Counted from the stretch's first letter, positions 47,081 through 58,627 are shown. The stretch: 64,000 bases of DNA from Medicago truncatula (GCF_003473485.1 NC_053048.1:53069755-53133754); one strand, 5' to 3'. The notes: generated by a model not told the origin, from the sequence alone. Translations and numbers: made by a program.

Positions 47081-48408
47081 ATGGATTTTCAGAAGAGGAG
47101 AGTTCGGTTTCTTCTATCTGTATCTGCCATCATTGTTCTTAGCATCACAGGTATCTATACCACTTCCCCATTAATACTATTTTTTGAACCTTCGCATCAG
47201 ACTCAATAATTGTCTTTATAACTTTTTGGGTTCAATTAATGACAGTCCTGATCAGGTTCATCTTATTCAATGCAAATCTCCAAATTATTGACCCCAAAAA
47301 TTGTCCTAGGATATGAATCTTTCTTTTCTATTCTAGCATGGGTTTTATAGATTGCTTTGAGTTTGTTGTTTGTTAAATGTTTATTATCTGCCATAGTTCG
47401 ATAAACAACTTTAGTGTTTATTATCTACTATAACAAATTTAGTGTATAAACTATTTCTATAACAAAAGATGAAAACAAATCAAATTGTTTGAGTATATAC
47501 TATAGGTTGTTTTCATAGGCTATCTTGAAGAGTTTATGGAAATAAGCTAACATATTAAAATGTCATAACATGTTTTCATAAGCTCTTTCAAATAGTCTCA
47601 CAAATGTTTATACCATTAGATAGATAAATTCAAATAAGTCACAATCCAAATAGACCCGTGCTGTGATGTAGTAATAAATTCTTAACTATTGTTCCCCATA
47701 TCACTTTTTCAAAAAATTGTTTCGTACATCGAATGTTAAGTACAGTGGTTTCCCTAGCTCTGGGTTCTCATATTTAACTATGGAAGCCATTTTCATTAAC
47801 TATAATTTCTGTTTATGATCACACACTGTTTTCTCCGTTCAGCTGAAAAATGCAGGGAGCTTGTTGGCGAGAACGCGTCATCCAAAAGTGGGAAGTTTAC
47901 ATTATTAAATTGCTTTGATTTGGGCTCTGGAAGTTTAGCATGTGGGGTTAAAGAAAGTGTGAAGCTCTATGTTAACAATATTAGATCTGCTCATGTTGAA
48001 AAAGCAAGACATGATGCAATCCAATCTGCTCTTGTTGATGCTGCTTCACAGGGTATGTCGCCAATTGTTTCAGAAAAACATGCGCAGAAACAAGGTAAAA
48101 AAGCGGCGAAATTGGCTACCCGTAAGGCCAACCGCATCACAGGTCCCATCATCTCTTCCGGCTGGGACTTTTTTGAAGCTGTTTACTATGGTGGTACCTT
48201 TACAGAGGGATTCCTTAGAGGAACTGGTACGTTGTTTGGGACTTACGGTGTCGGCTTTGTGGGGGAGCAAAGGCTTGGAAGATTTGGTTATCTTGTTGGA
48301 AGTCAATTGGGAAGTTGGATTGGAGGTAGAATAGGACTCATGGTATATGACGTGGCTAATGGAGTGCATTTCATGTTGCAGTATGGAAGTAAAATTCAAG
48401 AAACATAA
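47081..48408 (+). CDS. Uncharacterised glycine-rich membrane or secreted protein, copy 1
   Basis: Two exons (47081-47150 and 47843-48408) give 211 residues. I do not recognise the family. The N-terminus MDFQKRRVRFLLSVSAIIVL plus SIT is a basic stretch and a hydrophobic helix, so a signal peptide or signal anchor. Conserved cysteines follow (AEKCREL, LNCFDLGSGSLACGVKE), then a lysine-rich helical region (HVEKARHDAIQSALVDAASQ). The C-terminal half is rich in spaced glycines and aromatics (GWDFFEAVYYGGTFTEGFLR, GSQLGSWIGGRIGLMVYDVA). The last looks like a glycine-zipper hairpin able to enter or lie on a membrane. An upstream in-frame ATG at 47069 would add MPIA. I chose the ATG that the tandem copy keeps. 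The intron holds an old MITE shared with copy 2. Confidence 0.8.
47405..47656 (+). mobile_element. Degenerate Tourist-like MITE in intron, copy 1
   Basis: ATAAACAACTTTAGTGTTTA...AAAACAAATCAAATTGTTTG...CACAATCCAAATAGAC matches the family at 39068 and, more closely in position, the copy at 52541. Both sit at the same place in the introns of the tandem genes. Confidence 0.7.
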
Positions 48409-48949
48409 GCTCACACTGTCAAGAAAATTCTTAAACTTTAAGTTCTTTTCTTTTCCTTTCCATGAAATTCCTGTTTATGACAGCTCTAGAGGTTCCATTC
48501 TTTGTAGATTATGAATATATCTATTAACGGCAAGAAAACATATAAAGATTCTAAAATGATATGAAATACAAAAGTTTATACCAATATTGTTATTCTTTTC
48601 ACATTATATAATTGGATGTACATGTGTTTTTATTCTCTGTGTCTGCTCCAGTTTTGTATATGCATGGTCATATATATTTTTGTTCTAACAAATACAGTGC
48701 ACATGCTGTCTTCTCATCTTCTTATTGGAAAACCTTTTGAACCTATATATCGTATGATAACATAAATGTGGGAAAAACAAAACTCAACAACTTTTTAAAT
48801 GGTTGATGTAACTCACATCCATGGTTAATGAAATGTTGGATTTGGTTAAAAGATATATCAGGTTTTGCAACTTATTAAACCATCTATTGAACTTTATTAA
48901 CCACACATTTGAACTGGATTAACAATGATTGGGTTAAATGTATATGTAA

Positions 48950-49640
48950 GTAAAGGATATGGTGTCTAGAAGTGAAGTAGGGGAATGAGGTTGGAGAAGA
49001 AATCTATTTGTTGTTTGGGAGGCTGATTTAGAGGATGGGTGTATGGTTGTGTGTAATATTTGTTTGCAGGAAAATATGGAGGACGAATGATTTGAGACCC
49101 TAATTCTAATGATGAGTTTTCAGTTAAAGAAGCTTACATGTTGATCTCAAATCTTGAAGCCGTAGCAAGTTTCCCTTTGTAAGATTTGATTTGAAATAAT
49201 TTGGTATCGTTGTTTGCTTGGAGATTATTTAATAATAGACTTCCTAGTAAATATAATATGATTTATAGGGGGTACAAATTTTTGCATGTTCTATTTATGG
49301 GAAATTATGGTCAGGTATCTTGTTTTGGTTAAGATAAACTTGTCCGTTGACCAACAACAACTTTTGTCATGTGGTTGAACCTATAAATTTGATATCTCAT
49401 TGAAAAAGGATAAGGAATACTTTTATGCGATTTGGTTGCCTTGTGTTTGAATTACTTGGTAGAATCAAAATCTTGTGGTTTTTGTTCGGCAGGTTAGTTT
49501 AACAAGTTCTATGATCGATATGATGAAGCTTTTGGTTTGGTCATGAATTAAAATCACAGTGAAGAGCTTCTCTTACGATTACTATCAATTGTATAAACAA
49601 TCTCTTAGATGCTTAGGTTTGACTTTATCCGACAATTGAA
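48950..49640 (+). mobile_element. L1-type LINE 3' fragment (zf-RVT region)
   Basis: Broken plus-strand frames give DEFSVKEAYMLISNLE-like sequence near 49115. They continue with KKDKEYFYAIWLPCV near 49405, then NQNLVVFVRQVSLTSSMIDM, and KLLVWSWIKI/VKSFSYDYYQLYKQ-like endings near 49540-49600. This order (SVKEAY...FAWRL...IWLxCVWxIWKxRN.xVF...SFxWL) is that of the C-terminal zf-RVT domain of plant LINE reverse transcriptases. Numerous frame changes and stops show that it is dead, and the catalytic reverse transcriptase part is absent. Confidence 0.7.
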
Positions 49641-49883
49641 TTTTCTTTATTTTGGTGGCATAGTTGTTGTAGAGCCTTCTTTATAATTGACATTTGTAAT
49701 TTATATAGTTTGTTAATCTTAGCATTGCTTGTGCTTTGGTTATCGTTGAATAATCATTTTTTGGCCTTTCGCGCCCCATGGAAAACCGAAAATACCCCTT
49801 CTATTTAAAAAAAAAGGTTCAAAATCGCTTCCCTTTAATGTTGACAGCCCTTTCATTAGTCGTGGCGGATGCACTATGAGTCT

Positions 49884-49905
49884 ATGTGTGGCTAAAGCCA
49901 CACAT
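49884..49905. repeat. Short perfect palindrome
   Basis: ATGTGTGGCT-AA-AGCCACACAT forms a 10-bp stem with a 2-nt loop, 65 bp before the Mutator-like element. No adjacent gene end makes it an obvious terminator. Confidence 0.6.
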
Positions 49906-49970
49906 GTAATTCCTTTTTTTTGTTTTTTTTTTTTAATAATATAAAAAAACATAATATGTAACAGCAAGCT

Positions 49971-50838
49971 GAGAATTGTTGTTTACACATGTTATAAGGC
50001 TGAGAAACACTAGTAAAAGACAAAAATGCCCCCTCGCCAGTTAACTACCGAAATAATGAACCGGCTGCAGTTAACTCCCGAAGTTCCTTCGGCAGTTAAC
50101 TGCCGACGAAAAAAGAAAAAAAAATATCGGCACTTAAGTGCCGAGGATCTCAAAACTACAAATTTGGTAGTTAACTGTGTGACTATGTTTGGTTTTGCAT
50201 GCGGCATAATGCTGTTATTATATCATTCTATTACTATTTTCCTTCCAACACTACAACAATATTGGCCCTTCAAAAAACGAATTGAACAGAAGCTCAGAAT
50301 AAGAACATAGTGACACAGTAACACCTACAATAATGTACACAATCTCATACGCCATAACTTGGTACTAGTATTACTAGCACCGCACAAGTTCCGAAGTGTG
50401 ACTGCCCTTATTCAATGAAGGAGTTATGGGGTTGTGGCCCTCTCTCTTTGTGTATGATTCAGAGGAACAATCAGCAGCTTTTGTTTTTGACAAACCAACA
50501 GTACTAATTGGTAATGAAGGAGTTTGAGAATTGCTTTTTGACAAACCATACTTTTATTTATTTGTTTTAATTACGGTTCTTTTAATTGTCTAATAGTTGA
50601 TTTTATAATGCAAAAGAAATCTCAGATACAATTCTAGATGAAGGGAACATAGCAAGTAAATAGGCATATGATTATTTGTAGTTTTGAGATCCTCGGCACT
50701 TTTTTTTTTTTTTTCATTTTTCGTCGGCAGGCAGTTAACTGCAGCCGGTTCACTATTTTGGTAGTTAACTGCCGAGGGGGCATTTTCGTCTTTTACTGGT
50801 GTTTCTCAGCCTTATAACATGTGTCAAAAGCAATTCTC
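49971..50838. mobile_element. Mutator-like element, 868 bp, long terminal inverted repeats
   Basis: The perfect 9-bp direct repeat CAGCAAGCT flanks it (49962-49970 and 50839-50847). Ends begin GAGAATTG on both arms. Homology between the arms continues through ACACATGTTATAAGGCTGAG, AATGCCCCCTCG, CAGTTAACTGCCG and GTGCCGAGGATCTCAAAACT, so each arm is about 160-190 bp. GAG-initial ends, long arms and 9-bp duplications are the Mutator signature. Each arm contains two to three copies of a CAGTTAACT(GCCGA) motif. The internal ~500 bp has no transposase, so the element is non-autonomous. Confidence 0.9.
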
Positions 50839-50894
50839 CAGCAAGCTGAACAACATTGAGTATTCCATATCATTCTTTGTCCCGTAAAGTTATT

Positions 50895-51330
50895 TGTAAC
50901 TTTTGATGTGAACAAATTATCGAGGATGACTGAGGTTTACCCAAATAATTTTATAGTTATGTCGGAAGTGGCGTTATGCCATCAACTTAGGAATTATGTA
51001 ATAATTGTTCAACTTGACCTGAAATTTGCTAAGTTGAAAGGACTTTCAGATTTTGTGCAAAACTTGTGAAAACAAATAAGTGCAACACATTTGCTATGGT
51101 TTATAAGCTTTGGAAGTCGGCTTTGCTCTTGCCAGTAGCAACCGAAGTGTTGAACGTGTTTTTTCAACTATGAAAGTTGTGAAGAGTCTACTATGTAACA
51201 AAGTGGATGATTAGTGGATAAATGATTGTCTTGTAATTTACTATATATAGAAAGAGAAGTTCTTTTAACAATTACTAAGGATGTCATTTTAATTCATTTT
51301 CAACAAATGAATATGAGACGATTTTCATTG
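50895..51330 (+). mobile_element. hAT transposase C-terminal remnant
   Basis: Plus-strand pieces give KLSRMTEVYPNNFIVMSEV, LRNYVIIVQLDLKFAKLKGL, and YKLWKSALLLPVATRSVERV followed by FSTMKVVKSLLCNKVDD, with frame changes between. The pattern LALxLPVATASVERxFSxMK..K..LRNKM.D is the hAT dimerisation domain of TTF-type plant transposases. Only this C-terminal part is visible. Whether the Mutator-like element interrupted the same transposon is not resolved. Confidence 0.75.
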
Positions 51331-51624
51331 TAATGTATCGTACCAAACAATGTTATTTTTTATTTTTAATATAGTTTGTATCATTGTTTCTTTGTAATAT
51401 TAGTTACACATATATCAAATGTCTTTATCCGCCCTCAACCTATGTAACCTAAAAACTCCGGCCAATTAACAACTGTTGTGCGTTTTACCATTACCAGAAG
51501 GGTTGCCTTAACCTCAAAGCAACAATCTGTTGTTCCGACTCTTCCCTCTTGTCAAAGATTAATTAATTAATTTATTGCTGATTATAATTAGGTTATGTTA
51601 TTTTTAACTGTTTTTTACCATGCC

Positions 51625-53523
51625 ATGGATTTCCAGAAGAAGAAGAAGAAAAGAGATTGGTTTCTTCTATTTGTCTCTGCCATCATTATTCTTAGCATTG
51701 CAGGTACTACCTTGTCTTATCTGCCATTTAATAGTTGCAGTTACAATTCAATTTCATTAATGTAAACGAAATTCGAATTACATTTTTTTTGGACCACTTG
51801 TGATTTTTAAAATAATATTTGAATATTGTTTAAAAAAAAACTCTTAAATTGCAGACACTGCATGATCTTATACCATGCGACTTTAATTGGATTAAGAAGC
51901 TTGGACCCTTCACATTAGAGGCTCAATTCAATACTGAACAATTATTGTTTTCTCATTTTTGTATTTCCTTCTTTTTAACGTTTTGGGGTTAATTAATGCC
52001 AGTAATCTTTTTTTTTTTTTGAGAGCAATTAATGCCAGTAATCTAGCTAGTGAAGTTTTTCTAATCAGGTTCATCTTATTTAATATTAAAATTTATCAAT
52101 TTGGAAATAATATTTCAAAAACTTTTTTTCCTCTTTTGAATTGGCGCGCAACCGCAAAGATTAATATCTTATGTCGGGTAGGACTGCAATAAGTGACAAA
52201 ATTCTCACTCAAGAGATTTAACACTATTGTATTTCGAGAATAATATTTGAACTCAGAACCTATGGTTATGATGGAATCTCATCCAAGTGCATATATTTCA
52301 AAACTTTATTAAAGGAGGTCTAGAGTCAATTCACTGTTGCAATATCTTGTATGTGATGATAGTTCTTGGAGTGAAGAGTATAGTTTGGAAAACTTAAAGA
52401 TTAAATCCCTTTAGTGACACAAAATTGGCTGACTGATTTTGGAGATGAAAGGTGAATCTTTTTTTTTTTTTTTTTGGTCAGGGATGAATCTTTCTTTTCT
52501 AACATGGATTGTTTTTAGTTTGTTGTTTGTAAAAGTTTTTGACTATGTTTGGATAAACAATTTAATGAAGTGTTTATCACATGAGTGCTTATGCATAAGC
52601 TATTCCTATAACGAAAGATAAAATAAAATAAAATTGTTTTCATATTTACCATAGTTTGTTTTCAGAAATTATCATGAAAAGTTTATGAAAATAAGTTGAA
52701 AACAACGGATGAAAATATAAATTATTTTCATAAGTTCTATCAATTAGTCTCACAAATGCTTATACTATTAGATGAGCTCAAATAAGTTAATCCAAATAGA
52801 CATTTGGTGTGATGTGATAATTAGTATAACGACTATTTTTCCTTGCATTGGTTTCCCTAGCCTTGGGTACCTATCTTTGACTATGGAGGTCATTTCATTA
52901 ATTATAATTTTTTGCTTATGCTCATAAAATGTTTTCTCTATTCAGCTAAAAAATGCAGGGAGCTTGTTGGCAAGAATACATCATCCAAAAGTGGGAAGTT
53001 TACATTCTTAAATTGCTTTGATATGGGCTCTGGAACTTTAGCATGTGGGGTCAAGGAAAGTGTGAAGCTCTATGCTAACAATATTAGATCTTCTCATGTT
53101 GAAAAAGCAAGAGATAATGCAATCCTATCTGCTCTTGTAGATGCTGCTTCACAGGGTATGCCACCAACTGATTCAGAAAAATATGCTCAGAAAGAAGGCG
53201 CGAAAGCCATGAAATTGGCTACTCATAAGGCCAACCGCGTCATAGGTCCGATTATCTCTTTCGGATGGGACTTCTTTGAAGCTGTTTACCATGGTGGTAC
53301 CTTTACAGAGGGATTTCTTAGGGGAACTGGTACATTTTTTGGAACTTATAGTGGAGGCTTCATGGGGGAGCAAATACTTGGAAGATTTGGTGGTTATCTT
53401 GTTGGAAGTCAATTGGGAAGTTGGGTTGGTGGTAGAATAGGGCTCATGCTATATGATGTGGTTAATGGAGTGCATTATATTATATGTTGCAGTTTGTTCA
53501 ACTACACATTTGAACGTGATTAG
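51625..53523 (+). CDS. Uncharacterised glycine-rich membrane or secreted protein, copy 2
   Basis: Two exons (51625-51703 and 52946-53523) give about 218 residues, a tandem paralogue of the gene at 47081. The start ATG keeps the shared frame MDFQKKKKKRDWFLLFVSAI; an overlapping ATG at 51620 is in another frame. The cysteine block (LNCFDMGSGTLACGVKE), the lysine-rich helix and the glycine-rich region (GSQLGSWVGGRIGLMLYDVV) are conserved. It has one extra residue in GRFGGYLVGS. The C-terminus differs: after NGVH this copy reads YIICCSLFNYTFERD, where copy 1 has FMLQYGSKIQET. The open frame and mostly conservative differences suggest that both copies are, or were recently, under selection. Function unknown. 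Confidence 0.75.
52541..52802 (+). mobile_element. Tourist-like MITE in intron, copy 2
   Basis: GACTATGTTTGGATAAACAA...CACAAATGCTTATACTATTA...TTAATCCAAATAGAC belongs to the family at 39068. It occupies the same intron position as the copy at 47405, with matching flanks (TTTGTTGTTTGT upstream, GTGTGATGT downstream). Confidence 0.75.
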
Positions 53524-53614
53524 CTTTGATTTACAAATGTTCATTTTTGCATGTAGTTGAAACATGACCCTTAATTAAATTTAGTTAGTTGATGACCAGA
53601 AGAGTTAACCAATC

Positions 53615-53618
<4 letters not shown>

Positions 53619-53657
<39 letters not shown>
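53619..53657. repeat. (TA)n microsatellite
   Basis: About nineteen TA dinucleotides without interruption, roughly 95 bp after the stop codon of the second tandem gene, possibly in its 3' UTR. Confidence 0.9.
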
Positions 53658-53659
<2 letters not shown>

Positions 53660-56390
53660 GTGAGCCCGTTAAAATATGTTAGGTACATTCTTAGATATAC
53701 CCTGAAGTAATTGAGAGATAACAAACGTATAATATTATATTTTATTTTATTTCATTTTTTTAATATGATAATATGATTACCATTCATATAATATACATCA
53801 TTATATGAATGTATAAAAGTTGTCGGAATTTTCTAACACTAAACAATGTCAAAGAGTTTGTAATTAAATAATTGCGCACTAGTAGTAGTAGTATCCATTA
53901 TCACAATTTCCTTCAATCAATGAATAGAGTTTGTATATAGTGTTAATTACTGATTATGTGAGGTTGCGTAGCTTGTTCTGGTTACGAATCAATGAAAGGA
54001 GCATATAATTAGTATAAACAAAATTCAGACACTTGGGCCATATAGTCGATATATGTAGCTGTTGTATGACGACAGGAGCATCATTGAGAGGATAAGTGGA
54101 TTCCTTTGGCCACACGCTATCGTGTGGTTGCCACACATCCTATGCATAAAACAAATTACTACTACTTATTAAGTATATTTGACTTCATATCTTTCACAAA
54201 AAAAGAGTATATTTGACTTAATTCATATCCAACCAATGTGCTACCCATTATTTTATGCAATCCTTGTCTTACGTAAAGCAATAAAAAATCGAATATTGCT
54301 TAATTATCATAAAAACTTAAATATTTTGATTGATTTGTTTGTAGCAGCATATCTTTGGTTGAAACTTTTTGATTTGATTTGATAACCATGCAAAAGTGTA
54401 TTTGCACTATTGCCCCATCATCGTCGAGTTATCGCATTTGATGCTGGTACGGGTATAATCATGTAGTGAAAGTGGCCAATTTGGTAACCATATAAAACAC
54501 ATAATAATTCATAGGGGCCAGTTCTAAAAGCTGTAGCTTTTTTTGTTCATAATATGCCATTTACCTCAAACATGTAACTTTCCAATTTGAGTTACCAAGA
54601 GGTCCCAATTTCTGAATAACATGTATGTGGACCGGTTGGGGAATTTAGAATGATGTAATACTATTAAAACATTCTATTATTGAGCTGCGGATAATAATGT
54701 TTTAGTTAAAGGGGGGGACATGTAATTGGAAATAACAAAAAAGAAAAATAATTATGGCCCCCCTTTTATTTTATTTGACAAATAATACTTCCTTGTCCTT
54801 TTTTCAATAAAAAATGTAAACAAAATTTATTATTTCTTGCAAGGAAGTCAATAGTACAAGAGAAATCTACTACAGGCGTGCAAGGCATGGCGTGTTATGA
54901 ATATTGCTTGCACGAAATAAAGGGAATCAAAATACATTTGCACCATTCATACGAAGTTATGATAAATTATATTATTTTATGCATGGCTTTCCTCCTTATT
55001 TATTTTTAAATACTATATTATTACTCTCTTTCTATTCCTTTTTAAGTGTCATTAGAATATGAATGTAACGCTTCTATGTAACAATCATTTTGATAGTTTA
55101 AGGATATAATTTGTCAATTATATCATTTCTCAATTACTCTTACTTACTCTTTTTTCAATAAATTCAAAATAATTAATGATATTTATTTGAAAAACTCAAG
55201 TTTTTTAAGTTAAACAAAATTTTGTTATCTATAATAATGGTCTTATAAAGAGTTGAAATTCTATAAATTAGATGAGTTAGAAGAAAGTTATTTTTTTCTC
55301 AATTGAATAACATAGTTAAATTTTGATTAACTTGTAGTTGAAATAGATTTTATTTTGTCTTACAGTTAATTTTTTTCCTAATTGAATAGCATAGTTAAAT
55401 TTTGATTAACGTGTAATTGGAATAAATTTTATTTTGTTTTATAATTATTAAAAAGATGTGTGCAATACTTAAACTATTAACAATTGTTTGTTATGTAGTT
55501 GAGAAATAATGCGCGCAAAAACAAGAAAGAATTTGTAACTAACAATTGTTTATTATGAGAAAAATGATATATTAAATTTATTAAAAAGAGAAAGTGTGTG
55601 CAAAAAGTTAGAAATATATTTGATTAAAATGAAAGTATAATAGAAAAAAAATTCCAAAAATCTACTTCTTTATTTTAACTAACATTATATACAATTAGAA
55701 TTATTATAAAACTTTGATATATTGTAAGACTATTGTGTATTTGTGTGACTTCTTTTTGCATATTTAAGAAACAAATGATTATTACTCCCGAAAAACTATA
55801 AAGATACTGCATATTATAGTTACTTGATTTTTGTGAAAGATTTGACAAAAATAGTAAAAGAACACCATATGATTGATGGCCCCCGAAAAAGGACACGAGT
55901 GTGAAACGAACAAGATTATGGAATCAAAGATGAGTCAAAATCCTTCTTCGTCTGTTCTCCAAAATGTTTTTTTTTTTAAAGCAAATTAGGATGGTTTCTT
56001 TTAGCTTTAAAAAAATAAAAATGATATTTGAACAATTTTTTTTTAATAATTTTTTCTCTCATACTCATATTATATTTTTATTTTCTCTCTCTATTGTATT
56101 GGTTTTTGTGTCAATATCTTACTATTTTCTTTGTATATTTTGATTGTCTCAAAGGTTGTCATATAAATAGATATTCAAATAACACAACTCTAAAAAAATA
56201 ATAGATATATGTTAGAGAAAATTGGAGATTTTTTTAAAAAAAAATTATAAGATTTTTATAAAAAGGAGAAACTATTAAGAAAAAAAATAAGTTCAATCCT
56301 TTTAGAGAAAAATAAGATTGAAGTATTTGTGCTTATTTATTTTACTATAAGTTCATGTTTATTTATTTTTCTTTCTTCAATGCTTAACCT
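53660..56390. other. Gene-free AT-rich stretch
   Basis: No domain or splice-supported frame was seen. TACTCTCTTTCTATTCCTTT near 55020 looks like one end of a Stowaway-like element without a visible partner. AT-rich duplicated phrases (AATTGAATA.CATAGTTAAAT followed by TTTTGATTAAC) occur near 55299 and 55380. Confidence 0.55.
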
Positions 56391-56393
56391 ATA

Positions 56394-56710
56394 CTCCCTT
56401 CGTCCCGGATTAAGTGAGACATTTGCTAATTTCATACATATTAAGAAAAATGTATAAATAAAGGAGAAAAAAAATGGTTTTGAGTGCTCTTGTTAAATAT
56501 TTGTGCATTCTCTACTATCATAAATGCAAAGTGAAATATATTGAATTGAGAGTGATAAAAGTAGTATTAATTCCGTCAAAAAAATAAAGTAGTATTAATT
56601 AGAGTTATAAAATGAAAAAATTAATTAATATTGTATTGAAAAGTGAAATGACTCGGTTATTTTGGAATTTTTTTTTTGCAAACGACTTAGTTATTATGGG
56701 ACGGAGAGAG
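56394..56710. mobile_element. Stowaway-like (Tc1/mariner) MITE, 317 bp
   Basis: TA dinucleotides flank inverted ends CTCCCTTCGTCCCGGATTAA and, reverse complemented, CTCTCTCCGTCCCATAATAA. CTCCCTCCGTCCC-type termini with TA duplications are the hallmark of plant Stowaway elements. The interior is AT-rich without a gene. Confidence 0.85.
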
Positions 56711-56837
56711 TATATAATGAGATATGTTATTTGAACAACCATTTGCACACGAACATATCTTCTTGAAAACCCATGGGAGCCACTGCACCCCCCAAGTTTC
56801 CTATAATTATCATATTATGCATATTATACCATATGTT

Positions 56838-56925
56838 ACATTGGTGTCGCAGTGGATTGATGAGCTCACAAACTCCCAAAGTGCATGGGTTCGATCCTCG
56901 GTACCCTTCGATGCGGTCCATAATT
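56838..56925 (+). mobile_element. tRNA-derived SINE head or tRNA-like relic
   Basis: TTGGTGTCGCAGTGGATTGA fits a pol III A box, and GGGTTCGATCC about 35 bp later fits the B box exactly. The spacing and a short GTACCC segment resemble a tRNA, but no clean cloverleaf forms: acceptor arms do not pair. A SINE head is the better reading. The body and tail were not delimited. Confidence 0.5.
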
Positions 56926-56939
56926 TTGCGTGTCAACTA

Positions 56940-56980
56940 TTTCTAATTAAATATGGTTGCAAAACATATTTAATTAGAAA
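56940..56980. repeat. Perfect 16-bp inverted repeat with 9-nt loop
   Basis: TTTCTAATTAAATATG, then GTTGCAAAA, then CATATTTAATTAGAAA. The arms pair without mismatch. It follows the SINE-like B box directly and has no obvious gene to terminate. Confidence 0.85.
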
Positions 56981-56999
56981 TTATAAGATTCAAGCTACA

Positions 57000-58560
57000 T
57001 CATGACTCAACATCTTTCAAATGACCTAATTGTTTATGGGTCCGTTGTAGAAGATTCAAGCTTAGAGTGTTTTTTTTAAGGGTCTTGTTAAGAGCTAAAA
57101 AGGAAATAAACAATTATGTTTGGTTGGACGGTACAATTTTCACGTTTGGGCAAAAGCATGATAGAAATTCACGTTAACACAGAAGCTACAAATAGAAACT
57201 TCTCAAAACAACAACAAAAAGTGCTTTAAACTTGCGGCAGAAAAGGAAAAACGCTGAAGCAAACACATACTTAATGAGTGGTCATTTATCTAGTATGATT
57301 AACTTTACACCAAGTCTTACAAGAAAAATTCGACTTTGGATAAAAGGCACATATTAAAAATCATATGCAACTTTAGAAATAAATACGAAAATAAATTTCA
57401 ATATTTATTTTGGACGAAAAAATTTCTACTATTCATAAAAGAAAAATTTGATGGGTATGATGTGTGTCACCGAGTCTCAACAATATTATGCGATGAACAA
57501 GTATAAATTACTCCGCAAGAATATATAGAAATTTCAAGATCAAGATTTACAAAGAATAAACACTAAGTTGAAATTCTCTTAAAGTTTTCTCTGCATATTC
57601 TTTCTTGATTAAAAGGTTATTTGATTTTTAAGAACTTTTAACGGTCCTTATTCTAATGTGTTAAAAGCTTTCAAAGCTTTGTGAAATCATTACAAGAACA
57701 GCGATAATTGGTAAGAGATCACAACAACTAACCCAAGAATACCGAATGAGATGATAAAAGATATTTGAGAAATGTTAACAAGTAATTTTGGGGCACATGT
57801 GAAATATTATCTTAGAAATGGTGCATTCAGTGCATTGAAATTTTAAAAAGTAATTTTTTTTATTTAAAATTTATCAATTATTTTCATTTTTGTATCTTTA
57901 ACATGCGCCCTAAAGACACTTGTTAGCAAGACTCAAGATATTTTCAAACTTTACCATTAGGTTACTTGAACTTCTTCTTTATAAGAGATCTCTTATAGTT
58001 TAATTAGATGTTGGAGTTTGAATTCAATACTAAAAATGCAACAATATTAAATCTTTTGAACGAGAGTTTTTGCGAGTTATTGCGGTCCTACCAACTTGAG
58101 TAATTATTCTATGCACTGCACGCAAAGGATAACCGTCCACACCAAAAAAAAGATGTTAGAGTTTTTTAATATTCAATTTTGATTCTGATTCAAAAATCTT
58201 TCATCCGCCGAATAAGAATATTTGAAACAAAACTTGTACATTAAAAGAAACTGAACACAAGATGACAATGTTGATGTCTTTAATGTAAATATTCTCAATT
58301 TTTTAAATATAAGCATTTTTAACTAACACCACACTTTTTTTGACAATTTTTTTAACATTACTCTAATTAACTTTATTTAAGATATCTATAAATTCATGCT
58401 TATAAGACTTATGAAATCGTTATTGTGACACTACCTATAAAATCTTATTGATAATTCCTGAAATATGTTTAAACAACTTAGTTAATATCAAACAATGTTT
58501 GAAAAGGTTAAAAAACACCTTCCTAACATAACAATATATTTAATCCAAAAATAGAATAAA
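57000..58560. other. Gene-free stretch upstream of nicotianamine synthase
   Basis: No gene, tRNA or clear repeat was seen. The last few hundred bases should contain the promoter of the downstream gene. Confidence 0.5.
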
Positions 58561-58601
58561 AAAAGGCAATACCAAAGTCTCAACTCAAGGGGGTGATCCT
58601 T

Positions 58602-58627
58602 GTGGACCCCACAATTGGCCATAAATA
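58602..58627 (+). promoter_or_regulatory. Core promoter candidates of the NAS gene
   Basis: GTGGACCC (58602-58609) matches the TCP factor consensus GTGGNCCC, and ATAAATA (58621-58627) is a TATA-like box about 75 bp before the ATG. I saw no clear iron-response (IDE1/IDE2) element nearby. Function is inferred from sequence alone. Confidence 0.4.

Noticed and set aside
50026-50310. 94-residue frame inside the Mutator-like element
   Set aside because: Most of it is terminal inverted repeat sequence, and the remainder has no transposase or host motif.
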